A stretch of 64,000 nt of DNA from Lacrimispora xylanisolvens (GCF_002934545.1 NZ_PTJA01000005.1:1-64000); one strand, 5' to 3'; counted from the stretch's first letter, positions 37,214 to 47,083 are shown. Notes: generated from the sequence alone by a model not told the origin. Program-made: numbers and translations.

Positions 37214-39070
37214 TTATTTTTCCATTTTTCTGTTTTCAAAATATACGAACCGGTCCGTAGCATCCAGTATATCTTTAAAATCCTCTCTTGGAGCCAGATC
37301 AATATATCTTCTTAAAATCTCTCCCTCCTGTTTTTTATAGGGTCCGTAGAAGATGTCAAACAGATTGTGGCCGCGCATATATTGTTTGAATTCCTCCATA
37401 TGCTCCTTTAATTCTTCCGGACTTTCCATGTTCTTTCCCACTGCCTCCAGAAACTGTTTCCCGCTTTTTAGCCGGTAAAGATACTCGTTCCATTTCTCAA
37501 ATAATATCCGGTAAAATGCGTCCTCGCTCTCCACAATTCCCAGCTGTTCCATGATCTTTGGATTAAAGAAATAGTTTTCAAAGGAATAATATTTTAAAAT
37601 AAGCACATTCCTTCTGGTCACCTTAGGCAGGCGGTCTATCTCATCCCTGCCTCTCTCATCGTAATACCGGCACAGTTCCCCGGCCAGCTCCTCCGGATCT
37701 TTTCCATCCCCATCCCGAATCATCAAAAACTGATCCCGTAAATAAACCTGATTCATGTATTTTAAATTGGCATAGGTTTTGATATTGGTGCAGCTGTTGG
37801 TGGTGATGATGGAAATTCTGGACAGATTCCCTTCTTTGTCATAGATCTCTGAATAATACTTCTCAAGCAATAGAGGAAGTCTGCTCTTGTCCTGCTTTCC
37901 TTCCACTATAAATACAAAACTAACACCTAAAAGATCGATAGCACCGTACCCCAGATCATCTAAAATTACATCAATATCCGTTTTCTCCTTTACCACCGAA
38001 TATCCTCCCCGGTCAAGAACCACCTGCCGGATCTGCCGTCTGGTGAAATTAAAAAGCATATTGGGGGAATGAGTGGTGAAAATAACCTGATTCTTTTTGG
38101 ACAAACGGTACAGGATCTCACTGGAAGCCTTCTGAAGCTGTGGGTGAAGAAAGATCTCCGGATCCTCTACAATGATAATATTGGGAATTCTCTTCCCATC
38201 CTCTGTATATGCTTCCAGAAGGGACAACATGTATAAACTTCGCATGCCGTTGCTTAAATTGCTGATGGGACTTGTTTTCTCCCGCTCCTCATGATAGGTT
38301 TCTGCCGTCACCTTAAACATTTCATTGGGGTCGCAGACCAGGGAAAACCGGATTTCCTCATACCCTCCGTTCTTTCTGTAATTTTCATTGACTCTGGCAG
38401 CAAAATCATTTAAATTCAGCTGGTACATCTTATACTCCAAAAGCTTGGCTGTTTCATACACTGCCAGTTCTTCCGGTTTCTTCTGATTAATCAGTCCGAT
38501 ACACTGAAAACACTGGCTGCACGCTCTGGCACTGTCAAAGATACAGACGTGATTTCGTAGCCTGGACAGCTGGTCATCTTCCTGGAAAAGCAGGAGATCA
38601 TTCTGAAACTGATTCAGTTCTCTCTGGGAATCGATGTAGTACAGTCTGGGCATAACCTCTTTGATATACCGGTTGTTTTTATGATAACCATCAAAGAACC
38701 TGGTCTCTCCGTTCCAGCTGGCCTGAAAGGTAAAGGATAGTTTCCCTTCCTGATAAGAAGGAAGCTTCGTCATAAAATCGTGAAGCCAGGTATCAAACCG
38801 TTTATACTGACTGACAATTCCCGCGCGGTGAAATAATTCCAAATCTTCCTGGGTGATCGCAAGAGTCATAATAATCTCGATTTTCTGTTTTTTCTCGTTA
38901 AAATCCTCTTTTGTTACATCATACCCATTGGCTGCAGCCCTTATGGCATCCAGGATTCCTGTCTTTCCTGTATTGTTTTTGCCCACCAGAATCAGGGCAT
39001 TTTCAATGTCCGTAATCTCCATGTCCTCAATTGACTTAAAATTCTTAATATGAACCGAAATAATCTGCAT
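37214..39070 (-). CDS. OLD-family ATPase with TOPRIM nuclease domain
   Basis: A 618-residue protein combining an SMC/ABC-like ATPase and a TOPRIM domain, the architecture of OLD (overcoming lysogenization defect) endonucleases. Seen: IKNFKSIEDMEI, Walker A GKNNTGKT at about 32-39, an ABC signature-like ISNLSNGMRSLYMLSLLE at about 265-282, Walker B PNIIIVEDPEIFLHPQ at about 297-312, and the TOPRIM motifs FIVEGKQDKSRLPLL at about 385-400 and a DGDGKD at about 450. Class 2 OLD proteins pair with a UvrD-like GajB helicase (Gabija defence); no such gene is next to it, so this looks like a stand-alone class 1 type. RBS AAGGAG. A role in phage defence or DNA repair is inferred. Confidence 0.85.
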   Translation of the reverse strand: MQIISVHIKNFKSIEDMEITDIENALILVGKNNTGKTGILDAIRAAANGYDVTKEDFNEKKQKIEIIMTLAITQEDLELFHRAGIVSQYKRFDTWLHDFMTKLPSYQEGKLSFTFQASWNGETRFFDGYHKNNRYIKEVMPRLYYIDSQRELNQFQNDLLLFQEDDQLSRLRNHVCIFDSARACSQCFQCIGLINQKKPEELAVYETAKLLEYKMYQLNLNDFAARVNENYRKNGGYEEIRFSLVCDPNEMFKVTAETYHEEREKTSPISNLSNGMRSLYMLSLLEAYTEDGKRIPNIIIVEDPEIFLHPQLQKASSEILYRLSKKNQVIFTTHSPNMLFNFTRRQIRQVVLDRGGYSVVKEKTDIDVILDDLGYGAIDLLGVSFVFIVEGKQDKSRLPLLLEKYYSEIYDKEGNLSRISIITTNSCTNIKTYANLKYMNQVYLRDQFLMIRDGDGKDPEELAGELCRYYDERGRDEIDRLPKVTRRNVLILKYYSFENYFFNPKIMEQLGIVESEDAFYRILFEKWNEYLYRLKSGKQFLEAVGKNMESPEELKEHMEEFKQYMRGHNLFDIFYGPYKKQEGEILRRYIDLAPREDFKDILDATDRFVYFENRKMEK

Positions 39071-39198
39071 AAGATATCTCCTTTATAGAATCCAGTATAA
39101 AAGCCTGAACTGAAAAATTCAAGTTCCTCTTAAAAAATCACACTGGCCGTTGCCTTGCTTCATACAATAGATTATATTATTTCCCAGGAGTGATTCCT

Positions 39199-40569
39199 AT
39201 GATTGATACCAATCTGGTTCTTACGCCCTTGCATTACCTTTACCTGGCAGGCGTTATTACAATACTCACAGTGATGATTTCACGGCGGGATACTCCTTTG
39301 GTCTGCATCGCCTTTTTATTCCTGATTGGCGTTGTAGGGCTCGGAACCATAACCGGCGGTATTATGACCGTATTTAAGGCCATTGTGTTTGCAGCAAAGG
39401 AATTTACGGAAATTATTGCAACCATTGCCTTAATTACCGCTTTGTCAAAATGCTTAAAGGATTTGGGCAGTGACTACATCATGATGATTCCCATGGCTAA
39501 AGTGATGAAATCTCCTTCTGTTACCTGGTGGATTCTGGGCTTTACCATGTTTCTTTTTTCCCTGTTCCTCTGGCCCTCTCCTTCCGTGGCTTTAATCGGC
39601 GCTATTATGCTTCCTTTTGCCTTAAAAGCCGGACTGGACCCTCTGGCTGCCGCCATGGCTATGAATTTATTCGGACACGGTTTTGCCTTAAGCTATGACC
39701 TGGTCATTCAGGGTGCTCCTTCCATTTCCGCAGGAGCTGCTTCTATCTCCGCTTCCGATATTTTAACAAAAGGCCGCCCCCTTTTCCTGGTTATGGGCAT
39801 TGTCACCGCAGTCAGCGCATATCTGTTAAACAGGAAACAAATCTCCGCCTGCTGCAGCCAGGTAAGCATACAGGATACACAGCCTCAGCACATGCCCGGA
39901 CTTTCCGGCATGATCATGGCATTTGTCACCCCCCTGCTCTTTGCTGCCGATATCATTCTGATGCTTGTCTTTGATCTGAAGGGAGGCGATGCTACCAGTC
40001 TGGTTTCAGGAACTGCAGTCCTTATTATGTGCATCGGCGCTTTCTCAGGTTTTGGAAGTCATGCACTGGAAAAGGTCACCCTCTATGTAACCGATGGTTT
40101 TCTTTTCGCTATACGGATATTTGCTCCCGTTATAATCATCGGGGCATTTTTCTTTTTAGGAGGAGACGGCATTTCTCAGATATTGGGTGATCAGTTCCAA
40201 AGGGGCATATTAAGTGACTGGGCAATCTGGCTGGCCCGCAATACACCTCTTAACAAATATATGGCAGCAGTCCTGCAGATGGCCGTTGGAAGCCTGACCG
40301 GTCTTGATGGATCCGGTTTTTCCGGTCTTCCCTTAACCGGCGCTCTTGCAGGAACTCTGGGCTCTGCTGTTCATGCCTCAGTGCCCATTTTAGCCTCTCT
40401 GGGACAGATCACAGCAATTTACGTTGGAGGCGGCACCATTGTTCCCTGGGGACTGATCCCGGTGGCGGCCATATGCAGCGTCAATCCTCTGGAACTTGCC
40501 AGAAAAAATCTGCTGCCCGTCTTCATCGGATTTGCCGCTACGTTCCTTGTTGCCTGTTTTCTCTTATAA
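39199..40569 (+). CDS. Permease of the ion-transporter superfamily (GntP/DcuC-like)
   Basis: A 456-residue, very hydrophobic protein with about 12 helices. Repeated Gly/Pro/Ser-rich segments such as PSPSVALIGAIMLPFALKAG at about 135-155 and GLDGSGFSGLPLTGALAGTLG at about 375-395 are substrate-pore loops of the GntP/CitT/DcuC-type (ion transporter) superfamily, suggesting uptake or exchange of an organic acid. Exact family uncertain. The start at 39199 follows AGGAG by 8 nt; the GTG at 39190 overlaps that site. It is 26 bp ahead of the asparagine synthase gene, so the two may be co-transcribed; an amino-acid or dicarboxylate substrate would fit. Confidence 0.75.
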   Translation: MIDTNLVLTPLHYLYLAGVITILTVMISRRDTPLVCIAFLFLIGVVGLGTITGGIMTVFKAIVFAAKEFTEIIATIALITALSKCLKDLGSDYIMMIPMAKVMKSPSVTWWILGFTMFLFSLFLWPSPSVALIGAIMLPFALKAGLDPLAAAMAMNLFGHGFALSYDLVIQGAPSISAGAASISASDILTKGRPLFLVMGIVTAVSAYLLNRKQISACCSQVSIQDTQPQHMPGLSGMIMAFVTPLLFAADIILMLVFDLKGGDATSLVSGTAVLIMCIGAFSGFGSHALEKVTLYVTDGFLFAIRIFAPVIIIGAFFFLGGDGISQILGDQFQRGILSDWAIWLARNTPLNKYMAAVLQMAVGSLTGLDGSGFSGLPLTGALAGTLGSAVHASVPILASLGQITAIYVGGGTIVPWGLIPVAAICSVNPLELARKNLLPVFIGFAATFLVACFLL

Positions 40570-40595
40570 TCGATTCACCCAAAGGAGGAGTCATT

Positions 40596-42446
40596 ATGTG
40601 TGGAATTTCCGGATTCTATAACTCAAACCGGGATTACTTAAAAGATAAATCCTATTACACCCACGTGCTGGAGGATATGGCTGCCATTCAAAGACACCGG
40701 GGACCGGATGCGTCCGGCACCTGGCTGTTTGAGCATGGAGGACTGTCCCATGCCCGTTTATCCATCATTGACTTAACAAATGGCAGCCAGCCCATGAAAA
40801 AAACGGAAGCAGGGAAAACGTTTTGCATTGTGTATAACGGAGAAATTTACAATACCGATGAGCTGCGCAATGATTTAATTAAAAAAGGCCACTCATTTGA
40901 CACCACCTGCGACACGGAAGTCATCCTTACCGGCTACATGGAATATGGTCCTGACTTCGCCAGACAGCTAAATGGGATTTTCGCCTACGCCATACAGGAT
41001 CCATACCGGGAATGCCTTTGCTTATGCAGGGACCGTGCCGGTGTAAAGCCCTTGTTTTATACCGTACGGGATGATGAAATTATCTTTGCATCAGAACTGA
41101 AGGGGATTTTTGCCTATCCGGGTATCCGTCCTTACCTGGATAAAAAGGGATTAAATGAAGTATTTTCCATCGGGCCTGCCCGCACTCCGGGCTGCGGAGT
41201 TTTCAAAGACATGAAGGAGCTGCTGCCGGGGCACATGCTGCTCTGCTCTCAGAAAGGCTTCCATTTAAAGTCCTATTGGAAACTGGAAAGCCATCCTCAT
41301 GAGGACAGTTATGAGGAAACCATTGAAAAAACGTCATTTTTAGTCACAGATTCCATCAGACGGCAGATGGTTTCTGACGTGCCCATCTGCACCTTCTTAT
41401 CGGGAGGCGTGGATTCCAGCATTGTCTCTGCAGTCTGTGCCGCAGAGCTGAAAAAACAGGGCAGAAGGCTAAATACCTTTTCCTTTGATTTTGTAAATAA
41501 CGATCAGTATTTTAAAGCCAGTGCTTTTCAGCCCTCACAGGACCGGCCTTTTGTGGATCTGATGGTAAAATTTCTGGATTCTGACCATCACTATCTGGAG
41601 TGTGATAACCTAACCCAGGCAGACCGGCTTTACGATTCCGTTATGGCTCACGATTTGCCAGCTATGGGAGACATTGATTCCTCCATGCTTCATTTCTGTT
41701 CCATGGTGAAACCTCATAATAAGGTAACTTTGACAGGAGAATGCGCCGATGAAATCTTTGGCGGTTATCCATGGTTTCACAGAGAAGACTGCTTTAAGGC
41801 ACATGCATTCCCCTGGACCATGGATTTGCAGCCCCGTAAATCACTGTTGAATGACGAATTTTTAAATTATTTAAATATGGATGAATATGTAATGGAAACC
41901 TATGAAAAATCAGTTGCTGAGACTCCCTTACTGGCGGAAGACAGTCCCACAGAAGCCAGAAGGCGGGAGATTTCCTATCTGAACCTGCGCTGGTTTATGC
42001 AGACACTGTTAAACCGTATGGACCGGGACAGCATGTATTCCGGGCTGGAAGCCAGAGTTCCCTTTGCAGATCACAGAATTATTGAATACGTCTGGAACGT
42101 TCCCTGGGATATGAAGACAAGAGACGGAGTGGTGAAGAACCTCCTGCGTCAGGCAGGCAAGGGACTTTTACCTGACGAAATTCTTTTCCGCAGAAAATCT
42201 CCTTACCCCAAAACCTATGATACCAATTACGAAGCCCTTCTTATAACCAGAGTCCGGGAAATGATGTCTGACAGCAAAGCGCCGGTCTTGGAATTCCTTG
42301 ATAAGAATAAGCTGGAGCATTTTCTGGCAAAGCCTTCCGATTATGGAAAGCCCTGGTATGGGCAGTTAATGGCAGGACCCCAGATGCTTGCCTACCTTCT
42401 TCAGATTAATTACTGGCTGGAGATCTACTCCATTGGAATTGTATAG
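40596..42446 (+). CDS. asnB: Asparagine synthase (glutamine-hydrolysing)
   Basis: Makes asparagine from aspartate, ATP and glutamine in the cytoplasm, 616 residues. The start at 40596 exposes Cys2 (MCGISGF), the N-terminal nucleophile of the glutaminase domain, and follows AAGGAGGAG; the longer frame to 40473 lies inside the permease gene. Glutaminase blocks: RHRGPDASG, CIVYNGEIYN and CDTEVILTGY. The synthetase domain holds the PP-loop SGGVDSSIV at about 268-276 and TLTGECADEIFGGYPW at about 380. It is longer than the E. coli enzyme (554), like the Firmicute AsnB form. Followed by a MerR gene 106 bp away. Confidence 0.93.
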   Translation: MCGISGFYNSNRDYLKDKSYYTHVLEDMAAIQRHRGPDASGTWLFEHGGLSHARLSIIDLTNGSQPMKKTEAGKTFCIVYNGEIYNTDELRNDLIKKGHSFDTTCDTEVILTGYMEYGPDFARQLNGIFAYAIQDPYRECLCLCRDRAGVKPLFYTVRDDEIIFASELKGIFAYPGIRPYLDKKGLNEVFSIGPARTPGCGVFKDMKELLPGHMLLCSQKGFHLKSYWKLESHPHEDSYEETIEKTSFLVTDSIRRQMVSDVPICTFLSGGVDSSIVSAVCAAELKKQGRRLNTFSFDFVNNDQYFKASAFQPSQDRPFVDLMVKFLDSDHHYLECDNLTQADRLYDSVMAHDLPAMGDIDSSMLHFCSMVKPHNKVTLTGECADEIFGGYPWFHREDCFKAHAFPWTMDLQPRKSLLNDEFLNYLNMDEYVMETYEKSVAETPLLAEDSPTEARRREISYLNLRWFMQTLLNRMDRDSMYSGLEARVPFADHRIIEYVWNVPWDMKTRDGVVKNLLRQAGKGLLPDEILFRRKSPYPKTYDTNYEALLITRVREMMSDSKAPVLEFLDKNKLEHFLAKPSDYGKPWYGQLMAGPQMLAYLLQINYWLEIYSIGIV

Positions 42447-42552
42447 ATTCTGTTAGTATTTTGTAAGCATAGAAAGAAAACCGTAAGGGAAATTTGTCAC
42501 AATTTGTGGTAGAATAACAGTGGCAATAACAGACTGAACGCGAGGAATTAGC

Positions 42553-43347
42553 ATGAAGAAGTACAGCATTGGAGAAGTCTCCCTTCGGTTAGGTTTAAGC
42601 CGCGATACCCTTCGCTTTTATGAAAAAAAGGGTATCATACAGCCGAAAAAAGAGGAAAATGGTTACCGAAGCTATACCTATGATGACATCAGCAGGCTGT
42701 TAAGCATTATGTATTACCGCAGACTTAATTTCAGCCTGGAAGACATTGAGCGGATTCTTTATAAAAGTTCCATTCATTCAAGCCGCTCCATGATTCAGAA
42801 GAAAATTACAGAAGAAAAACAACAGCTGGAACTTCACCGGCAGTCGCTGGTGCATTTAAACCTGTTGAAAATCACTTACGATAACGTGAAGCAGGGTCTG
42901 GATCAATACCAGACCAAACCGCTTCTCACCCATTACAGGATCAAGGACTGCGAAGAGATCAACCGTCTTGGAATCCCCGACTTATGTGCTCCATTCCAGG
43001 AATACATAATTAAGGGAAAACAAGCCAAACTCCGGGACGAATTCTTTCTTCTTTCAGAAGAAACTTCCTCAGTGATGAGGCTGAATCCTGATTTAAAACG
43101 CTTTCCTGTCCTGAAATGGGAAACCTGTGTTTACACCGTTCTTGCGTCCGATTCCCTTGTTCCTGATGAAGAGAAGATGCTAAAGGCAGCTGAGTGGGCT
43201 AAAGAACAGGGTTATTCTCTCACAGGAACTGCTTACTGCGGCCCTGTCATGGGCTGTGCTCCAGAACAGCAAAAAGAAGAGGAAGCAGAAGGGGATTCAG
43301 ATAAAACCATTCATTATCTGGAACTGTATCTTCCTGTTTCTCAGTAA
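42553..43347 (+). CDS. MerR-family transcriptional regulator with ligand domain
   Basis: A 264-residue regulator. The N-terminal winged helix reads YSIGEVSLRLGLSRDTLRFY, EKKGIIQPKK and YRSYTYDDISRL, then a dimerisation helix to about 125. The C-terminal half (about 130-264) is a GyrI-like or BmrR-like effector domain, ending AEGDSDKTIHYLELYLPVSQ. It probably senses a small molecule and controls itself or neighbouring genes; no metal-binding Cys cluster is seen. The terminator downstream overlaps the 3' end of the convergent esterase gene. Confidence 0.88.
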   Translation: MKKYSIGEVSLRLGLSRDTLRFYEKKGIIQPKKEENGYRSYTYDDISRLLSIMYYRRLNFSLEDIERILYKSSIHSSRSMIQKKITEEKQQLELHRQSLVHLNLLKITYDNVKQGLDQYQTKPLLTHYRIKDCEEINRLGIPDLCAPFQEYIIKGKQAKLRDEFFLLSEETSSVMRLNPDLKRFPVLKWETCVYTVLASDSLVPDEEKMLKAAEWAKEQGYSLTGTAYCGPVMGCAPEQQKEEEAEGDSDKTIHYLELYLPVSQ

Positions 43348-43353
43348 TTCATA

Positions 43354-43394
43354 CAAAAAGTCCCGTTTGGCTATTGGCCGGACCGGGACTTTCT
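43354..43394 (+). terminator. Terminator of the MerR gene overlapping the esterase 3' end
   Basis: The stem AAAAGTCCCG...CGGGACTTT has GG/CC pairs inside. Its 3' arm lies within the last codons of the convergent esterase gene (stop at 43371), so the two genes share this DNA. Confidence 0.8.
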
Positions 43395-45263
43395 GTATGA
43401 TAACGTTGAAATTTCAAAAGGAGAAGCAGGCAGACCCGCTTCATTGTATAAAAGGCCCTTCTTTGGTGCATTGGACCAGCAGTACCGGAAGAAAACCGGC
43501 TGCTTTACCTCACTGCTGCGGATTCGGACCTGATTTTCGTTTATTTCTCCTGTCACAGGATAATAGACTCCGTCTGCACCTGCGATCTCAAACTCTTCCA
43601 GCCCTGTTCCTCCGCGGATAACAAGACCTTTTTTATCTTCTGTCTCAAAAATAAGAGTAATCCATTGCTCTGACACATCAAAATCCGAGAGCCATGGACC
43701 CCGAAAGATCACACGCTCCCCGTATATCATGGCTCTTACTGCCAGGGACATACGATAAGCTGCCTCCCGTTTATTAAGCGGGTGAAGGTCGTTATCTTCC
43801 CCTAAATCCAGATTTACCGTAACTGCCACATTCTTTAATCCGCCCGCTTTTCTCTGTGCTTCCCGGATTCTTGGCCAGGCATCGTTCTTATCATCCAGAT
43901 CAATGGAAAAATTAGGGAGCTGGGCAATTACAAAGGGCAGACTCTCTTCCTTCCACATCTTTCTCCAAAGATGAATCATCTGTTGCAGCCGTCCCTCATA
44001 GGAATCCGGTCTCTCGTCATTGCTCTCTCCCTGATACCATAAAACGCCTTTAACCAGATAGGAAAAACAGGGCGCCAGCATCCCGTTATAAAGCCCGGTT
44101 GGTTTCTGGGACATTAAGTCCACTCTGGGCGCAGGTTCACCCACCGCCCTGCTTTGGTATTCCCATCTGCCATCTAAGACAAAGACCTCTTCCTCTGCAA
44201 ATAAGGCGTAAATCTTATCAGGAGTGACTCTTCCTGCCCCATTTTCACACACCAGGCAGATACGGATCTCATTTTCCCCCGCTTTCAGCACACCTTCCGG
44301 AACGTTGTATTTCCTGGGCGGATACTGGTATCCGGTCTCTCCCACCAGAACGCCGTTTATATAAGTTCTGTCGCTGTCTACCATGGTTCCCAGCCAGAGT
44401 CTTGCCTTTTTCCCCTCCAGATGTCCGGGCAGCATAATCCGCTTTCGAAACCAGATGGTACCATAAAAATGATCCAGACCGAAATCCTTTAAAAATGCCG
44501 GAAGAGTTACTTCCTTCCAGCTGTTACCGTTCCAGTCCATGCTTTTTTCCAGATCTCTTACAGTCTCATACCAATCCTCATAAGCCTTTCTCTGCCCTGC
44601 CATTCTTTCCTCTAAAAGCTTCTGATTCTGACAAAGCTCCAGCTCTTTCCTCATATCGGGATACTGACTGACCTCTTCTTCTCCCATCCAGGCTTCAACA
44701 GAAGATCCTCCAAGGCTTACATTAATAAGACCAATGGGCACATTTCGATTCTCCCGCATGAATTTTCCGAAGAAATAAGAGACAGCGGAAAATTCTCCAA
44801 TGGTATCAGGAGAACATTCCTTCCATGAAGCTTCCACGTGATCTTTTAAAGGCCCATGAAATTCATAGTTTTCTTTTACTTTATACAGCCGGAATCTGGC
44901 ATCCCCCTGTTTTTCAAACTCTGTGGGATACCGGTCCTTTACCCGGTTCATGGGCAGTTCCATATTGGACTGGCCGCTGCAGATGAATACCTCCCCCAGA
45001 TAAACATCTGCCACCCGAATTGTCTCACCGGATTCCCCGGACAATTCCAGGATAAAGGGTCCGCCTGGCTGTAGGTGATGAAAGTAAGCCTCCCAGTTTC
45101 CGTCCCCATCTGCCCTGCAGCTGATTTCCTGGTCCAAAAGACGCAAAGAGATGACTTCACCCGGAGCCGCAAGGCCCCAGATTCTTGTTCTCTCTCCAGT
45201 CTGCAGGACACAGCCGTGGCTGATCAGTTTGGGAAGCATAAGACGTTTTTCCTTATTTTGCAT
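43371..45263 (-). CDS. SGNH-type O-acetylesterase (sialate-O-acetylesterase family)
   Basis: A 630-residue cytoplasmic-looking esterase without signal peptide. SGNH blocks are present: FICSGQSNMELPM with the nucleophile Ser at about 96, SLGGSSVEAWMG with the Gly/Asn-type oxyanion part, and the catalytic region LWYQGESNDERP at about 405; a beta-sandwich insert lies between (about 260-370). The family is named for sialate esterases, but its members also deacetylate xylan fragments. As the last gene of the operon with GH67 and an oligosaccharide ABC importer, deacetylation of imported acetylated xylo-oligosaccharides is the likely role. The start at 45263 is an ATG after AAAGGATAGG; a GTG at 45269 overlaps. 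Confidence 0.85.
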   Translation of the reverse strand: MQNKEKRLMLPKLISHGCVLQTGERTRIWGLAAPGEVISLRLLDQEISCRADGDGNWEAYFHHLQPGGPFILELSGESGETIRVADVYLGEVFICSGQSNMELPMNRVKDRYPTEFEKQGDARFRLYKVKENYEFHGPLKDHVEASWKECSPDTIGEFSAVSYFFGKFMRENRNVPIGLINVSLGGSSVEAWMGEEEVSQYPDMRKELELCQNQKLLEERMAGQRKAYEDWYETVRDLEKSMDWNGNSWKEVTLPAFLKDFGLDHFYGTIWFRKRIMLPGHLEGKKARLWLGTMVDSDRTYINGVLVGETGYQYPPRKYNVPEGVLKAGENEIRICLVCENGAGRVTPDKIYALFAEEEVFVLDGRWEYQSRAVGEPAPRVDLMSQKPTGLYNGMLAPCFSYLVKGVLWYQGESNDERPDSYEGRLQQMIHLWRKMWKEESLPFVIAQLPNFSIDLDDKNDAWPRIREAQRKAGGLKNVAVTVNLDLGEDNDLHPLNKREAAYRMSLAVRAMIYGERVIFRGPWLSDFDVSEQWITLIFETEDKKGLVIRGGTGLEEFEIAGADGVYYPVTGEINENQVRIRSSEVKQPVFFRYCWSNAPKKGLLYNEAGLPASPFEISTLSYRKSRSGQ

Positions 45264-45269
45264 AGACAC

Positions 45270-46145
45270 CTATCCTTTCGCACCGGTAGAAGTGATTCCT
45301 TCCACAAAATACTTCTGAGCTGCAAAAAACAGGATCAGAGCAGGAAGCAGAGCAAGAAATGACATGGCAAGAATCTGATTCCATTCCACAATTCCGCTGC
45401 TTTGATCGATAGACATCTTTAGTGCCAGCGCAACCGGATACTTGGATAAGCTGGTGACGTAAATAAGGGGTCCTAAAAAATCGTTAAAACTCCAGATAAA
45501 CTGGAAAATGGTACAGCTGACAATTGCCGGTTTTAAGGCAGGCAGCAGAATGCGAATCAGGATCTCAAAGGAATTGCATCCATCCACTGTAGCCGCCTCA
45601 TCAAGATAGGTGGGAATGGACCGGAGAAACTGAATCAGCATGAAAACAAAGAATGGTTCATTGGCAAATATAGTAGGTGCAATTAATGGAACATAGGTAT
45701 CTAAAAGTCCAAGATTCTTCCAAAGCAGATAAAGAGGTATTCTTGTTACCACTGCAGGGAGAAACATGGTTGCCATAAGTAAAGAGAAGAAAAATTTCTT
45801 AAATGGAAACTGAAATCTGGCAAACCCATAAGCGACCAGGGTGCTGGATACCAGGCAGAACAGAATCTTTGGTATTACGTACTGAAACGTATTGAGAAAG
45901 AAGGTTGTAAATGTAAACTGGGTTCTCGTCTTCCAGCCTTCTATGTACGGAGTAAAGTCTATTCTTTTGGGAATAAAATTGACCGTCGTAAATATTTCAT
46001 TATTGGTTTTAAAAGTCGCGCCTACCAGCCAGAGAATGGGATAGATCATGACAAGAGCCACTGCTGTCAATATCCCATAACGTATTAATGCACTGATTAA
46101 ATTCCGACGGCGCCTGCGTCTTTCTAACTTACTTAACCCGTTCAT
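45270..46145 (-). CDS. Oligosaccharide ABC permease (MalG type), GH67 locus
   Basis: A 291-residue permease with six hydrophobic helices and the EAA loop TYLDEAATVDGCNSFEILIRILLP at about 188-210 (here in two parts: LDEAATVDGC and FEILIRILLP). It ends in KYFVEGITSTGAKG, typical of MalG-type proteins. A basic patch (KLERRRRRRNLI) begins the chain before helix 1. It forms the importer with the genes at 46157 and 47110. The esterase gene follows immediately. No ATPase is encoded nearby. Confidence 0.92.
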   Translation of the reverse strand: MNGLSKLERRRRRRNLISALIRYGILTAVALVMIYPILWLVGATFKTNNEIFTTVNFIPKRIDFTPYIEGWKTRTQFTFTTFFLNTFQYVIPKILFCLVSSTLVAYGFARFQFPFKKFFFSLLMATMFLPAVVTRIPLYLLWKNLGLLDTYVPLIAPTIFANEPFFVFMLIQFLRSIPTYLDEAATVDGCNSFEILIRILLPALKPAIVSCTIFQFIWSFNDFLGPLIYVTSLSKYPVALALKMSIDQSSGIVEWNQILAMSFLALLPALILFFAAQKYFVEGITSTGAKG

Positions 46146-46156
46146 ATGTCCCCTCC

Positions 46157-47029
46157 TTAGTTCCCTTCGTCAGAATAAAATACCCATTTGTTCTGTGTGG
46201 CGAAGAGAATTGCTGTTACAGCCATGATAATGATAAATAAGAGCCAGCTGGCCGCACTTGCATACCCCATATTAAAAAACTTAAAGGCATTGTCATAAAT
46301 ATACATAGAGGTCAGATAAGTCGCATTTAGCGGACCTCTTCCGGTGACCAGATAGGGACCGTTAAATTCCTGGAAGGCATTTACCATCTGCATGACCAGA
46401 TTAAAGAAAATAGTGGGTGTAATGAGGGGAATGGTAATCCGGAAAAAAGAGTAAAGCCGGGAAGATCCATCCACACTTGCTGCCTCGTACAGTTCCTGTG
46501 GCACATCTTTTAATGCCGCCAGAAAGATCAGCATAGAAGACCCAAACTGCCACACTTTCAATAAAACAATGACAGACATTGCTCCATTTGGTGAAGATAA
46601 CCATGGTATGGGAGCCGCTCCAAAAATACCGATAAAACGGTTGATAAAACCATCTTGTTGAAATAAAAACCGCCAAAGCACTGCAACTGCAACATTTCCT
46701 CCCAATAAAGACGGAATATAATAAGCAGTACGATAAAAATTAATGCCCTTCAGCTGAAAATTCAGGATATAGGCAATAAACAAAGCAAAGGAAAGCTGAA
46801 GTGGTACGGTAAATATTGTGTACTTTATAGTGGCAGTCAGAGTTGACCGAAAATCAGCATTCCGGAACAGATCTATATAATTTCCAAATCCTACAAAGTT
46901 GGGTTTCCGTACAAGATTATAATCAGTAAAGCTGATAACAAGTGCATTCACAAAAGGATATAATGTTAAAAATATTATACCTGCCAGCCATGGAAGAATA
47001 TATAACAATCCGATTTTACTATGTTTCAA
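46157..47029 (-). CDS. Oligosaccharide ABC permease (MalF type), GH67 locus
   Basis: A 290-residue permease with six helices. The EAA loop is LYEAASVDGSSRLYSFFRITIP at about 190-211 (split as LYEAASVDGS and FFRITIPLIT), and the opening ILPWLAGIIFLTLYPFVNAL is the usual first helix. It pairs with the MalG-type protein 11 bp downstream. Aldouronate importers of Paenibacillus (LplA/YtcP/YtcQ type) have the same three-part make-up, known from the literature. Confidence 0.92.
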   Translation of the reverse strand: MKHSKIGLLYILPWLAGIIFLTLYPFVNALVISFTDYNLVRKPNFVGFGNYIDLFRNADFRSTLTATIKYTIFTVPLQLSFALFIAYILNFQLKGINFYRTAYYIPSLLGGNVAVAVLWRFLFQQDGFINRFIGIFGAAPIPWLSSPNGAMSVIVLLKVWQFGSSMLIFLAALKDVPQELYEAASVDGSSRLYSFFRITIPLITPTIFFNLVMQMVNAFQEFNGPYLVTGRGPLNATYLTSMYIYDNAFKFFNMGYASAASWLLFIIIMAVTAILFATQNKWVFYSDEGN

Positions 47030-47050
47030 AAAGCTCCCTCCTTCGATTCA

Positions 47051-47083
47051 GTCACGCAGAAGAATCTCATTCCTCTGCGTGAC
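47051..47083 (-). terminator. Intercistronic hairpin between binding protein and permease genes, GH67 locus
   Basis: The stem GTCACGCAGA / TCTGCGTGAC with an inner GAAT/ATTC lies between the binding-protein stop and the MalF-type start, the same position as the hairpin at 11869-11904 in the other sugar ABC operon. No long T-run; a leaky terminator or RNA stabiliser. Confidence 0.7.

Noticed and set aside
37214-39070. Gabija defence system
   Set aside because: Only a GajA/OLD-like gene is present; no UvrD-like GajB gene is on either side.
43371-45263. Sialic-acid catabolism by the 'sialate O-acetylesterase'
   Set aside because: No sialic-acid genes are nearby; the alpha-glucuronidase and importer in the same operon point to xylan fragments.
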